From positions 1 through 55,734 of the forward strand of contig JAFXAV010000023.1 of assembly GCA_017516785.1 (NCBI GenBank): DNA of 55,734 nt, written 5' to 3'. The position numbers were made by a program, and so were the translations under genes. Below, in pieces: positions 6,902-15,647 of this stretch (position 1 is the first letter of the stretch; each line of letters starts with the position of its first letter). The notes under the pieces were generated by a model. The model did not search any database, was not told the origin of the DNA, and worked only from the letters and a program-made list of their open reading frames with translations. This stretch comes from Oscillospiraceae bacterium (GTDB lineage: Bacteria; Bacillota_A; Clostridia; Oscillospirales; Oscillospiraceae).

Positions 6902-8500
6902 TCAGCCCTGGTTGCGGAACTCGTTGTACAGATCCAGGTACTCCTGCAGACCAGCGTCCTCCAGAGCAGCAACGTAGGCAGCCCAGGCAGCGTCGTCATT
7001 GACATCCACGTCACCGTTGATGAACTGCTCACGGTAGGTCTCAACCAGGTCGAACATTGCGCCGTTGGCGAGCATGCCAGCATCTTCAGCAGCAAAGTCA
7101 TCGAACCAAGGTTCGGGAGCATAGGGCTGGTTGGCGTTCATGGCAGCAGCGGCAGCATAGATAGCAGCAAACTCTGCGTCGTACTTCAGCAGGGTGTACT
7201 GGTCGGGCCACACGCTCTGGAAGCCGGAAGTGCCGCAGCCGTAGTTGATCTGCAGGTACTTGTTGATGCCCTCGGGAGCATTCAGAACTTCGTCGACGAA
7301 GACGATCTCGCCGTCGACCACGTTGTAGCTAACGCCTTCAACGCCGATGGACCAGATCTTGGCAGCTTCTTCGGAATAGAACATGGTGTCGATTGCACGG
7401 ACGACCTGCTCGAAGTCCTCGCGCTCAGCAGCGGCAGCGGGGAACAGCAGACCACGGTAAGCCTGGCCACGGTTTTCACCGTATGCACCGGCGGGGCCTT
7501 CCAGAGGCAGGTACAGCTGCAGATCATAGCCTTCGATTTCGGAGGCAGCTTCCAGACCAGCGATCTGGTCGTAGTAAGCGTAGGTGCAGATAGCGGAACC
7601 GGAGGTCATCTTCTGGGACCAGACATCATCAGCAGATGCTTCGGGGTCCAGCAGGCCTTCGTCAGACAGCTTGTTCATGAACTGCAGGTACTGACGGTAA
7701 ACTTCGGAAGTAGCGGTGACGTAGTAGTTCTCGTTCTCATAGTCCCATGCGATGGAGCCCAGGTAGGGAGGAACCCAGTAGCCAACGGGGCAGCCCCATG
7801 CGGGCATGATCATACGGTGGGTGATGTAGGGGAACAGGTAGTGAACCATAGGATAGGAATCGGGGTTTTCTTCCTTGTAGGCCTTCAGGATCTCGTACAG
7901 ATCGTCGAAGGTCTTGGGAGCCTCAAAGCCCTTGGCTTCCAGGAAGTCAGCGCGCAGGATCAGACCGCCGCTGTAATCCAGGGACTCATGCAGAGAAGGC
8001 ATGATGTAGCGCTTGCCGTCAGCCAGCTTCAGGTTGTTGACCTGGTCGGTCAGACCCATCTGCTCAGCCATGGCATTGAAGTTGGGGGTCCACTCGGGAT
8101 AATCGGAGATGGAGACAACGCCGCCGTTCATGCACAGGGAAGCCTTGCTGCCGTAAATTTCCTGGAACATGATGACATCAGGGCAGTTTTCCTGAGTGTC
8201 CAGTGCCAGATTGACGGGAGTGCTGTACTCGCCTTCGGGGATAGCCTCGATGGTGACTTCAGCATTTGCCAGCTTGGCGGTCTCCTGCAGAGCCAGCCAG
8301 TCCTCCTGGAAAGGAGCGGTAGAAGAGTCGGGATAGTAGATGGTGATCTTGACGGGTTCGGCAGGGGTCTCTGCCTCGGGAGCATTGCCGCTCTGGGGTG
8401 CCTGGGTTTCTTCAGGCTGCTCAGCGTTGCCGCAGGCGACCAGGCCGATGACCATGATCAGAGCCAGAAGCATAGCCAGAGTCTTCTTGAACATTTTCAT
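6902..8500 (-). CDS. Extracellular sugar-binding lipoprotein (LplA/LipO-like, ~532 aa)
   Basis: Substrate-binding protein of the ABC importer. The start at 8500 gives MKMFKKTLAML, a hydrophobic segment, and the lipobox LVAC with the lipidated Cys near residue 23. GGAGG lies 7 bases upstream. A short P/A/E-rich linker follows (EQPEETQAPQSGNAPEAETP), then the family 1 solute-binding fold. Its length fits the large LplA/YtcQ-type binding proteins that accompany LplB/LplC permeases. Codon use is strongly biased, suggesting high expression, and a consensus promoter lies at 8603-8632. The ligand is unknown; amino-sugar enzymes nearby make cell-wall fragments a candidate. Confidence 0.93.
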   Translation of the reverse strand: MKMFKKTLAMLLALIMVIGLVACGNAEQPEETQAPQSGNAPEAETPAEPVKITIYYPDSSTAPFQEDWLALQETAKLANAEVTIEAIPEGEYSTPVNLALDTQENCPDVIMFQEIYGSKASLCMNGGVVSISDYPEWTPNFNAMAEQMGLTDQVNNLKLADGKRYIMPSLHESLDYSGGLILRADFLEAKGFEAPKTFDDLYEILKAYKEENPDSYPMVHYLFPYITHRMIMPAWGCPVGYWVPPYLGSIAWDYENENYYVTATSEVYRQYLQFMNKLSDEGLLDPEASADDVWSQKMTSGSAICTYAYYDQIAGLEAASEIEGYDLQLYLPLEGPAGAYGENRGQAYRGLLFPAAAAEREDFEQVVRAIDTMFYSEEAAKIWSIGVEGVSYNVVDGEIVFVDEVLNAPEGINKYLQINYGCGTSGFQSVWPDQYTLLKYDAEFAAIYAAAAAMNANQPYAPEPWFDDFAAEDAGMLANGAMFDLVETYREQFINGDVDVNDDAAWAAYVAALEDAGLQEYLDLYNEFRNQG

Positions 8501-8602
8501 TCTGTTTCCTCCTTGTGATTGCATGTTACGCAATTTCGAAACCGGACTGAAATTTTGATGACAGTTTTTTCTTGAAAATTCAGAACTTTGTTTCGTACTC
8601 AT

Positions 8603-8632
8603 ATCATAATACATATTTCGATTTTTTGTCAA
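8603..8632 (-). promoter_or_regulatory. Sigma-A promoter of the LplABC-type operon
   Basis: On the minus strand, TTGACA (8632-8627), an 18-base spacer and TATGAT (8608-8603). It leaves a leader of roughly 95 bases before the lipoprotein ATG at 8500. It is one half of a divergent arrangement with the promoter at 8750. Confidence 0.82.
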
Positions 8633-8749
8633 TGTTAAAACGCATTAGGCGCTCATATTTGGATGATTGTACATTATTTGCTACTCAATTTTGTGAAATT
8701 AAACAATTACTTTCTCCCTTATTTGAAATATCCACTCCCGCTCCCTTCC

Positions 8750-8778
8750 TTGACAATTCACTAACGATAAGATATCAT
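8750..8778 (+). promoter_or_regulatory. Sigma-A promoter of the serine hydrolase-yesL operon
   Basis: TTGACA (8750-8755), a 17-base spacer and TATCAT (8773-8778). Immediately downstream is an inverted repeat, ATAATCA (8783-8789) and TGATTAT (8801-8807), 11 bases apart, placed where a repressor would block transcription. The remaining bases of the 8501-8838 gap are AT-rich and show no gene. Confidence 0.75.
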
Positions 8779-8838
8779 CTAAATAATCATTTCATTTATT
8801 TGATTATGCACTGAAACTTTAAATCAGGAGGCTGCATT

Positions 8839-9885
8839 ATGGAAGCATTTGAACAGGTGGATCGCCTGATCCGTCAGGGACTGGACCAGGGCGCCTATCC
8901 CGCCGCTGCCATAGCAATCGGCATCGGCAAGGATGTTTACCTGAAACGCACATACGGTGACTGCAAGGATAGTACCCTCTTTGATATGGCCAGTGTCAGC
9001 AAAATTATCAGCGCCACAATGATCGCATTCCGATTTATGGAAGAAGGCCTCATCCGGCTGTATGATTCTGTCGGCGATTTTTACTTCGATGCCCCTTCCG
9101 ATAAAAAAAGCATTACCATCCTTCAGCTTCTGACCCATACCGGCGGTTTCCCTGCCCATTTCCTGCTTTCTGAATTTGGCTCTAATCCTTCAGATGTTGC
9201 CAATACAATATTGAATCACCCTCTTGCCCAGGCCCCCGGAGGAGATCCGATTTACAGCTGTATGGGTTATATTCTGCTTGGAAAGATTCTGGAAAAAATC
9301 GGCGGCGCTTCCCTGGATAGCCTTGCTCAGGAATATGTCTTCACTCCCCTGGGAATGAACCGCACAACCTACCGTCCCACCGGCGATATCGCCCCCACAG
9401 AAATGGATCCTGAGACCGGAAAACTTCTTCAGGGTGTCGTTCACGATGAAAATGCCCGTTTTCTCGGCGGCATTTCCGCAAATGCCGGCGTATTCAGCGA
9501 TATCGGCGATATGACAATCTTTGCAAAGATGCTGGCCTGCGGCGGAAAACTGAACGACGGATCATCCTACCTCTCCCCTGCCATGCTTCATTCGGCGCTG
9601 ATCAACCGCACTCCCGACTCCCAGGGCGAATTCAGAGGACTCGGCTTTAACCTGGCTCACAGTCCCAAAAACTTCCTGGGTGATCTGATGGGACCCCGGT
9701 CATACGGACATACCGGATTCAGCGGAACCAGCATCGCTGTGGATCCCGACACCGGACTCTGGATCGTGCTGCTGACCAACCGGGTCTGCCCGACCCGAAA
9801 GAATACCGCACTGGTAAGAATGCGTTCTTTGATCCATAATGCCGCTGCTGCAGAAGCCAGTCGGCTGTTGTCTGAAACAAAATAA
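8839..9885 (+). CDS. Beta-lactamase-fold serine hydrolase, cytoplasmic (PF00144)
   Basis: 348 aa, class C beta-lactamase/penicillin-binding fold. The nucleophile motif SxxK is SVSK (Ser52, Lys55). The second motif is YSC (Tyr139-Cys141) in place of the usual YxN. The third is GHTGFSG near residue 290. There is no signal peptide, so it should act inside the cell. In B. subtilis the MurNAc salvage cluster contains AmiE, a PF00144 protein that removes the peptide from MurNAc. A similar amidase or peptidase role here, beside NagZ, AnmK and MurQ, is inference. Esterase is the main alternative. AGGAGG precedes ATG 8839, and the yesL-like gene follows after 20 bases. Confidence 0.87.
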   Translation: MEAFEQVDRLIRQGLDQGAYPAAAIAIGIGKDVYLKRTYGDCKDSTLFDMASVSKIISATMIAFRFMEEGLIRLYDSVGDFYFDAPSDKKSITILQLLTHTGGFPAHFLLSEFGSNPSDVANTILNHPLAQAPGGDPIYSCMGYILLGKILEKIGGASLDSLAQEYVFTPLGMNRTTYRPTGDIAPTEMDPETGKLLQGVVHDENARFLGGISANAGVFSDIGDMTIFAKMLACGGKLNDGSSYLSPAMLHSALINRTPDSQGEFRGLGFNLAHSPKNFLGDLMGPRSYGHTGFSGTSIAVDPDTGLWIVLLTNRVCPTRKNTALVRMRSLIHNAAAAEASRLLSETK

Positions 9886-9905
9886 CTGACAGGAGTCCTC
9901 CGCTT

Positions 9906-10529
9906 ATGAAATTCTTCTCCCCCGATTCCAAATTCGCCCAGGTTATGACCTCCGTTGGCGAAATGATGATTCTGAACTTCTGCTGGATCATCGGCTGTCT
10001 GCCCCTGGTCACGATCGGTGCATCCAATGCAGCCATGTATACCATCATGGGTCGCAGACTCAGAAAGGAAGGAAGTGGAACCATTGTTCCCTTCTTCAAA
10101 GCCTGGTGGAGCAATCTGAAAATGGGCAGCCTGTTCTGGGTTGCTCAGCTCGTGATTACCGCAAGCCTTGTGCTGAACTTCTTTCTGACTTTGCCGACCG
10201 CATTCAAGGTGATTGCAGGAATTTTTCTTTTCCTGGTGACACTGGTCTTCTCTTTGATCTATCCTCAGATTGCCAGGTTCCGGAACCGCTGGTTTGCTTA
10301 CCTTCGAAACAGCATTATTCTGGTTGTTTTGCGCCTTGGCTGGGTGCTGCTGAATCTGATCGTCATTCTGCTTCCGCTCATTCTGTTCCTGCTGGCGCCT
10401 ATGGAATCCCTCCAGCTTGGATTTATCTGGATTTTCATCGGTATTTCCGGACTGTTCCTTGTGTCCGCTGAGATCATGCAAAAGATTCTCCAGCCGCTGG
10501 AAGAGTTGCCTGCCGGAAGAAAAAGATAA
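9906..10529 (+). CDS. YesL family membrane protein (DUF624)
   Basis: 207-aa protein with four or five hydrophobic segments. An N-terminal EMMILNFCWIIGCLPLVTIG segment is followed by AMYTIMGRRLRKEGSG, which is the DUF624/YesL signature. YesL proteins are commonly encoded with LplABC-type importers, and their function is not established. Here it is the second gene of the operon starting at 8839, opposite the LplABC-type operon. A terminator at 10531 ends the unit. A role in transporter assembly or in regulating glycan uptake is only a guess from recurring neighbourhood. Confidence 0.85.
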   Translation: MKFFSPDSKFAQVMTSVGEMMILNFCWIIGCLPLVTIGASNAAMYTIMGRRLRKEGSGTIVPFFKAWWSNLKMGSLFWVAQLVITASLVLNFFLTLPTAFKVIAGIFLFLVTLVFSLIYPQIARFRNRWFAYLRNSIILVVLRLGWVLLNLIVILLPLILFLLAPMESLQLGFIWIFIGISGLFLVSAEIMQKILQPLEELPAGRKR

Positions 10530-10530
10530 A

Positions 10531-10568
10531 AATGTGGCTGCCTCATATCGGGACAGCCACGTCTTTTT
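10531..10568. terminator. Terminator between yesL-like gene and BadF kinase gene
   Basis: Stem GTGGCTG(CC) and (GG)ACAGCCAC around 10533-10560, followed by GTCTTTTTTA. It lies between the convergent stops at 10529 and 10568. Confidence 0.8.
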
Positions 10569-11437
10569 TATAATTCCCAGGCAATCTGGGCAGCGCCCCA
10601 CAGGGCATCGTGGGACGGTGATATGACAGTACCCAAACTGCCCAACTGCTCAGATACACAGCGGCGGTAAGGATTGTCGAATGCCAGAAGTCCGCCCAGC
10701 AGCGCAATGCGGCATCCCGAAAGATTCAGCCGTTTCTGGACAGCCGCAACCAGCTGCGCCAGTTCATTGGCACCCTGAATGAGAATCCGCTTTGATTCCG
10801 GATAATCCGCCAGTTCCAGCGCGATTCTGGAAAACTGGGCAATGGCAGATTTGTCGGTTTCCGGACTGTAGACAAAGGGAACGATCTTTTCGGGACCTCC
10901 CCCCAGCCTGGTGCAGACTGCCTGAAGAATGGCGGTATCCTCTACTCTGCCGTCAATGGCACGGACAGCGCAGCTCAGTATATCCCGCCCCAGCGCATAG
11001 CCGCTGCCGCCGTCATCGATGAGATGGCCGTAGCCGCCGCTGCGGGCAGTCTCCCCTGCTTCATTTTTGCCGAAGCAGATGGAACCCGTTCCGGAAATCA
11101 GAACAATTCCCGCACCGTCCATAGCGCCCCGAAGGGCAATCTCCTGGTCACCGCAGAGTTTCCAGGTTCCCAGGAAACCGGCATTTTCCAATTCCTCCCG
11201 GAGAATCCGGCTTACATCGGGATTGGAAATACCCGCAGCGCCGATACAGAGCCGCTCACACTTCCCCATATCACCACACCAGGCGAAAACCTCCCGCAGC
11301 AGATTCCGAAAGGCCGTTTCTCCAATGGAATTCAGATTGAAGGGGCCAAATTCCCCCCGGCGGATCAGCCGATTCTCCATATCCCGCAGTTCAATACGGG
11401 TATGAGTACCACCGCCGTCAATTCCGGCAATAAACAT
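10568..11437 (-). CDS. BadF/BadG-type amino-sugar kinase, MurK/GlcNAc-kinase-like
   Basis: 289-aa ASKHA-fold kinase. The phosphate-1 motif is AGIDGGGTHTRIE at the N-terminus, the adenosine region is VLISGTGSICFGKN, and YALGRDILSCAV follows a GSG loop. The C-terminal IALLGGLLAF closes the second lobe. Family members include N-acetylglucosamine kinase and Clostridium acetobutylicum MurK, which phosphorylates both MurNAc and GlcNAc. Given the NagZ-like gene immediately upstream, which liberates GlcNAc, that role fits well. The start at 11437 has GAGG 8 bases upstream, overlapping the nagZ stop. A GTG at 11446 in frame is less well placed. Confidence 0.85.
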   Translation of the reverse strand: MFIAGIDGGGTHTRIELRDMENRLIRRGEFGPFNLNSIGETAFRNLLREVFAWCGDMGKCERLCIGAAGISNPDVSRILREELENAGFLGTWKLCGDQEIALRGAMDGAGIVLISGTGSICFGKNEAGETARSGGYGHLIDDGGSGYALGRDILSCAVRAIDGRVEDTAILQAVCTRLGGGPEKIVPFVYSPETDKSAIAQFSRIALELADYPESKRILIQGANELAQLVAAVQKRLNLSGCRIALLGGLLAFDNPYRRCVSEQLGSLGTVISPSHDALWGAAQIAWEL

Positions 11438-11447
11438 CTTGTTCACC

Positions 11448-12980
11448 TCACAGCTTCACTGGCAGGACTCCCGTTGCTTCTCCACCCCGGAACACATCCA
11501 CCAGCGCCTGGAAGCAGGGTTCGGAATAGTCGAAAGCGGCGATTTTGCAGGTGCAGTCAGGAAGCAGCGGAATATCATAGGGATTACGAAGGGCAACAAC
11601 AGTCAGTTCCTTACCGGTATCGGCCAGAGCTTTGGCAAGTGCCAGCTGTCCTTTGAAGAGATGAGCATTGGAAGTACCCAGAACAATCCGTTCATAGCCG
11701 GAGGCTTTCTCTGCAGCGCCGCGGATTTCTTCCTCTTCCGGATTCTTGGAGGTCACCATGGCTGCACCGCCGAATGCTTCTGCCATATATTCCGGGAAAG
11801 ACCGGACCAGCAGCTCGGGATTACCAACCAGAGATGCACGATAGTCACCGCAGCCGCAGAAGAAGGTGTTTTCATCCAGAACCGGAGGCGTACCCTGACA
11901 GCAGGTGATGGCTTCCCGGTGCATCTGCTGCACCGCCTGCCGATCCTCATCCCGATTACAGAGAGTGGGCTCCGGCTGCACAGCCATCATCTTCTTAAAT
12001 GCGAGAATCTTTTCCACGGACTCTCTGATTTCGTCCATATCAAATTCACCGCGAGTGGCAGCTTCATACACTGCTTCTGCAGATTCCCGCATCAGAGAGA
12101 TGGTGGAAGAAAGGCCCGCAAGATCAATGCCAGCCTTAAAAGCTGCCACAGTGCCGTTGGCAGTGCCATAATACTTCTGGATCGCTGCCATTTCAAGGCA
12201 GTCGCTGAAAACCAGTCCCTTGAACCCCAGGCGCTTTTTCAGCAGGTCCGTGATAATGGTGCGGGACATGGTGCCGGGAATATTTTCCTTTTCGATATTG
12301 GGAAACAGGATATGACTGGACATGATGGCGGGGATTCCCGCCTCAATGCAGCGGCGGAAGGGAATCAGCTCCGCCTGTTCCAGTTCTTCCAGGGTCTTTT
12401 CCACTCTGGGAAGACCCAGATGGGAATCGACACTTGTATCTCCGTGGCCGGGAAAATGCTTGCCGCAGCAGAAAATGCCGGTGTTTTCATAGGCACGTAC
12501 TGCAGCCTCGGCAAAGTCTGCCACCTTATGAGGATCATCGGAGATACTTCTGGAACCGATGACCGGATTGGCTGCGTTGGTATTCACATCCAGAACAGGA
12601 GCCATGTTGAAATTGACGCCCAGACCCCGAAGCTGGCGTACCGTGATTTCCGATGCCTTTCGGCCGTTTTCAGGATCATTGGTGGCGCCCAGCGCCATGG
12701 CGCAGGGAACATTCACAGCATCGGCAGGCAGACGGGATACGAGACCGCCCTCCTGATCGATCACAATAAATGCAGGATATCCGGTAACTTCCAGAATCAG
12801 TTCCTGAATCTCAGCACACAGGCCGCGCAGCTGCTCTGCACTCTTCACATTGCGAAGGAAGAGAATCACATTGCCGATTTTGTATTCCCGGATCAGGGAT
12901 TTGAATTCATCCGATAATTTGGTACCCTGGAAGCCGAAAAAAAGCTTCTGGCCCAGCATCTGTCTGACAGTCATATCCAT
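11448..12980 (-). CDS. nagZ: GH3 beta-N-acetylglucosaminidase (NagZ-like)
   Basis: 510 aa. The N-terminal GH3 barrel (about 1-340) contains KHFPGHGDTSVDSH, the NagZ signature with the Asp-His general acid pair, and QEGGLVSRLP with the substrate-contact region. The nucleophile Asp is in GLVFSDCLEMAAI. A C-terminal alpha/beta domain (about 340-510) is present, as in Firmicute NagZ, unlike the single-domain E. coli enzyme. It removes GlcNAc from GlcNAc-MurNAc or GlcNAc-anhydroMurNAc. B. subtilis NagZ is exported, but no signal peptide is visible here, so this one should work on imported fragments. The start at 12980 has AGGAG 8 bases upstream. The kinase gene follows after 10 bases. Confidence 0.92.
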   Translation of the reverse strand: MDMTVRQMLGQKLFFGFQGTKLSDEFKSLIREYKIGNVILFLRNVKSAEQLRGLCAEIQELILEVTGYPAFIVIDQEGGLVSRLPADAVNVPCAMALGATNDPENGRKASEITVRQLRGLGVNFNMAPVLDVNTNAANPVIGSRSISDDPHKVADFAEAAVRAYENTGIFCCGKHFPGHGDTSVDSHLGLPRVEKTLEELEQAELIPFRRCIEAGIPAIMSSHILFPNIEKENIPGTMSRTIITDLLKKRLGFKGLVFSDCLEMAAIQKYYGTANGTVAAFKAGIDLAGLSSTISLMRESAEAVYEAATRGEFDMDEIRESVEKILAFKKMMAVQPEPTLCNRDEDRQAVQQMHREAITCCQGTPPVLDENTFFCGCGDYRASLVGNPELLVRSFPEYMAEAFGGAAMVTSKNPEEEEIRGAAEKASGYERIVLGTSNAHLFKGQLALAKALADTGKELTVVALRNPYDIPLLPDCTCKIAAFDYSEPCFQALVDVFRGGEATGVLPVKL

Positions 12981-13019
12981 GGCCATCACTCCTTTATGTA
13001 AATGGGGGACTTTAATTTC

Positions 13020-13047
13020 TTGACATCCCCATGTTTTTTGATAGACT
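13020..13047 (+). promoter_or_regulatory. Probable promoter of anmK
   Basis: TTGACA (13020-13025), a 16-base spacer and TAGACT (13042-13047, 4 of 6 matches). It overlaps an ATG at 13031 that is in frame with anmK, which argues for a downstream translation start. Confidence 0.5.
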
Positions 13048-13072
13048 GAAGAAAAAAGGGGGTTGGTGCGAA

Positions 13073-14245
13073 TTGAATCATCCTTTTATGAAACTCTGGG
13101 AGAAGCCGTCACGGCTGGTTGTGGGACTGATGAGCGGCACCTCTGCCGACGGCATCGACGCCGTCCTAACAAGAATCACCGGATACGGACTGTCCACCAA
13201 AGTCGAACAGCTTAGTTTTTATTTCCTTCCCTTTGACAGCGCCACACGTCAGGCTATCCTGAACATCTGCACCGGCGAAAGCGGCGGTACCCGCGAAATA
13301 TGCCTGCTGGGAACGCACCTCGGCATGCTCTATGCCCGGGCAGTTCGGGAACTGCTGAAAGCTTCCGGCATCCATCAGGTGGATTTGATCGGCTGTCATG
13401 GACAGACCGTTTATCACATCCCCGATGAGACAGATTATCTGGGTAATTCCATCCGGGGTACCCTGCAAATCGGAGATCCCTCCTACCTGGCAGAGGAATT
13501 CTGCTGCCCTGTAGTCAGCGATTTCCGGATCCGGGATATGGCAGCGGGCGGTCTCGGCGCGCCGCTGGTACCTTACACAGAGTTTCTGCTGTACCGCAGT
13601 GACACAGAGGATGTGGCCCTTCAGAACATCGGCGGCATCGGCAACATTACCCTGCTTCCCGCCGGATGCGCGCTGAATGAAGTTACAGCCTTCGACACAG
13701 GACCAGGCAACATGGTCATGGATGCACTGACATCCATCCTCACCGGCGGCACCATGAGCTATGACAACGGCGGCAGACTGGCAGCCTCCGGAAAAGTCAT
13801 TCCGGAACTGCTCCAATGGATGGAGAACGATCCGTACCTTCTCAGAAAGCCTCCGAAAACCACCGGACGGGAATACTACGGCAGTGCATATGTTCAGAAG
13901 CTTCTGTCCTTTGGAGACTACCCCCTGATGGATATGCTTGCCACAGCCACAGCTTTTACCGCCCGGAGCATTGCCCTGAGTCTGCGAAGATTCGCTCCCA
14001 GAATGCCCCATCGGCTGGTGGTGGCAGGCGGCGGAAGCAGAAATCCCACCCTGCTCCGTTTTCTGCAGCAGGAGCTTCCGCAAGTGAAGGTTCAGACCCA
14101 GGAGGATCTGGGGCTGGACAGCGATGCCAAGGAAGCGGTGGCATTTGCAATACTTGCAAATGAAGCGCTTTTCGGCAGCTTCAACAACGCTCCTTCCGCA
14201 ACCGGAGCCAAACACGGCGTGGTTATGGGCAGAATCAATCTGTAA
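13073..14245 (+). CDS. anmK: Anhydro-N-acetylmuramic acid kinase
   Basis: This enzyme opens the 1,6-anhydro ring of anhydroMurNAc and phosphorylates it in one step, giving MurNAc-6-phosphate, the substrate of MurQ. Family motifs are clear: VGLMSGTSADGIDAVL near the N-terminus, GCHGQTVYHIP, LQNIGGIGNITLLP and FDTGPGNMVMDA, then AGGGSRNPTLL late. The length of about 390 aa is standard. The start is uncertain. TTG 13073 has AAGGGGG about 10 bases upstream, ATG 13088 is possible, and ATG 13031 lies inside the likely promoter. The enzyme implies that anhydro-muropeptides reach the cytoplasm. It is convergent with murQ across a strong terminator. Confidence 0.9.
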   Translation: MNHPFMKLWEKPSRLVVGLMSGTSADGIDAVLTRITGYGLSTKVEQLSFYFLPFDSATRQAILNICTGESGGTREICLLGTHLGMLYARAVRELLKASGIHQVDLIGCHGQTVYHIPDETDYLGNSIRGTLQIGDPSYLAEEFCCPVVSDFRIRDMAAGGLGAPLVPYTEFLLYRSDTEDVALQNIGGIGNITLLPAGCALNEVTAFDTGPGNMVMDALTSILTGGTMSYDNGGRLAASGKVIPELLQWMENDPYLLRKPPKTTGREYYGSAYVQKLLSFGDYPLMDMLATATAFTARSIALSLRRFAPRMPHRLVVAGGGSRNPTLLRFLQQELPQVKVQTQEDLGLDSDAKEAVAFAILANEALFGSFNNAPSATGAKHGVVMGRINL

Positions 14246-14259
14246 TGATGTATTTTAAC

Positions 14260-14296
14260 AAATCCCCTGCTGCCACAGACAGCAGGGGATTTTTCG
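14260..14296. terminator. Bidirectional terminator between anmK and murQ
   Basis: A 13-bp perfect stem (AAATCCCCTGCTG at 14260-14272, CAGCAGGGGATTT at 14280-14292) has T-runs on one side and A-runs on the other. It separates the convergent stops at 14245 and 14300. Confidence 0.9.
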
Positions 14297-14299
14297 GCT

Positions 14300-15196
14300 T
14301 TATTTTCCGATGACAGTTGCGATGCGGCCATCTGCACGGCTAAGCATTTCCTTTGCTTCCTCCGCGCTGGCACCCATCAATACCATGACAATTGCCACCT
14401 TGGGACGGTATTCACAGGCTTCCAGGGCAGCAACCGCTGCATCTTCCTCACACTCGGTGGCGGCACACACAATGGTCACGCAGCGGCGGATCAGCTTCTC
14501 ATTGGAAGGCTTCACGTCAACCATCAGATTTCCGTAGACCTTGCCCAGCTTGATCATAGCGCCGGTGGAAAGCATATTGAGCACCATCTTCTGTGCAGTG
14601 CCGGACTTCATGCGGGTGGATCCGGTAACCACCTCGGGGCCCGGTGCGGGAGCAATGCCGATATCGGCAAAAGTGTCCAGAACACTTCCGGGGCAGCAGG
14701 TAACCGCAACTGTAGAAGCTCCCAATGCCTTGGCATATTCCATGCAGCCAAGAACATAGGGAGTACGGCCGGAGGCCGCAATGCCAACCAGCACATCACC
14801 TGCATTGAAAGAGATATTCTTCATATCCTCTGCGCCCAGTTCCTTACTGTCCTCAGCGCCTTCCACGGCCTTGAAGATGGCAGGATAACCGCCGGCCATC
14901 AGGCTCTGAACCATTTCAGGATCGGTAGAGTATGTAGGAGGACATTCCACTGCATCGAGAATACCCAGACGGCCGGAGGTACCGGCGCCGCAGTAGATCA
15001 GACGTCCGCCCTTGCTCAGGCGGTCCGCAATCAGATCCACTGCTTCTGCAATCTTATCGGTAACCAGACTGACAGCCTCTGCAACCTTATGATCTTCCCT
15101 GTTGATCAGCCTGACCATTTCCAGCGTCGGCAGCGTATCGATATTCATCGAAGCGGGGTTGCGCTGTTCGGTGGCGATTTTCTTTAATTCGACCAT
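14300..15196 (-). CDS. murQ: N-acetylmuramic acid 6-phosphate etherase
   Basis: This enzyme cleaves the lactyl ether of MurNAc-6-phosphate, giving GlcNAc-6-phosphate and D-lactate in the cytoplasm. The SIS domain shows YCGAGTSGRLGILDAVECPP, the hallmark of MurQ, followed by AVEGAEDS with the catalytic Glu and GIAASGRTPYVLG. The ending is a small UBA-like helical domain (AEEAKEMLSRADG). It is about 298 aa, as expected. The start at 15196 has GGAGG 8 bases upstream. An ATG at 15211 overlaps that site and is less likely. It is transcribed alone from the promoter near 15403 with a leader of about 200 bases. Confidence 0.95.
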   Translation of the reverse strand: MVELKKIATEQRNPASMNIDTLPTLEMVRLINREDHKVAEAVSLVTDKIAEAVDLIADRLSKGGRLIYCGAGTSGRLGILDAVECPPTYSTDPEMVQSLMAGGYPAIFKAVEGAEDSKELGAEDMKNISFNAGDVLVGIAASGRTPYVLGCMEYAKALGASTVAVTCCPGSVLDTFADIGIAPAPGPEVVTGSTRMKSGTAQKMVLNMLSTGAMIKLGKVYGNLMVDVKPSNEKLIRRCVTIVCAATECEEDAAVAALEACEYRPKVAIVMVLMGASAEEAKEMLSRADGRIATVIGK

Positions 15197-15647
15197 CAGT
15201 AGTACCTCCATTGTATCTGCCGGAACATGGGAATGTCAATTCACAATTCTCCGGTGTTACAGACTCATTTATCAAAATAGCCCCACCGGATGCGTCGAGG
15301 CTGGCAAATCACGATCTGCCTTTCGTTTCCAGGTAATCAGTATGATCCGGAAATTCATCAGTGCTGCAGTGGAATGAGTCTGAAAAGCATCATCTTGAAG
15401 CTATAGTAAACCAAAAAGTATTTTGTGTCAAGAATTTTAGGTAATTTTGAAATAAAGTTTCTAATAAATCCATCCTGTCTTGCGATTAAGATTTTTACAT
15501 CGACACGATCTTCGGCATATTTGCCAATTTCAATTCTATTTTTTTGGCAATATAGCGAATGGCTGCCCGGTAAAGAAACCGATACAATAAATTCATCGCA
15601 ACAGCAGACCAAATCCAGAAATTTGCCCGCCCGGCCAAGGAGGACCT
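15197..15647. other. Intergenic region between murQ and the GNAT-like gene
   Basis: 451 bases without a gene. It carries the murQ promoter on the minus strand and a long murQ leader of about 200 bases. For the plus-strand gene, only a weak candidate (TTTACA at 15494, CATATT 16 bases on) was found. I see no riboswitch or convincing operator. Confidence 0.6.
15403..15431 (-). promoter_or_regulatory. Promoter of murQ
   Basis: On the minus strand, TTGACA (15431-15426), a 17-base spacer and TACTAT (15408-15403, 4 of 6 matches). Confidence 0.6.

Noticed and set aside
6842..8518. Long open frame (about 558 codons) on the plus strand antisense to the first binding lipoprotein
   Set aside because: It is a shadow of the strongly biased codons of the lipoprotein gene. 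The translation is low-complexity (Val, Gly, Leu, Gln rich), without a ribosome site or known motif.
11439..12917. Plus-strand open frame (about 492 codons) antisense to nagZ
   Set aside because: The opposite strand encodes a clear GH3 enzyme with catalytic motifs. The antisense product has no recognisable family.
13031..13072. Upstream ATG for anmK at 13031
   Set aside because: It overlaps the probable TTGACA/TAGACT promoter and lacks a ribosome site. TTG 13073 or ATG 13088 is more likely, though not proven.
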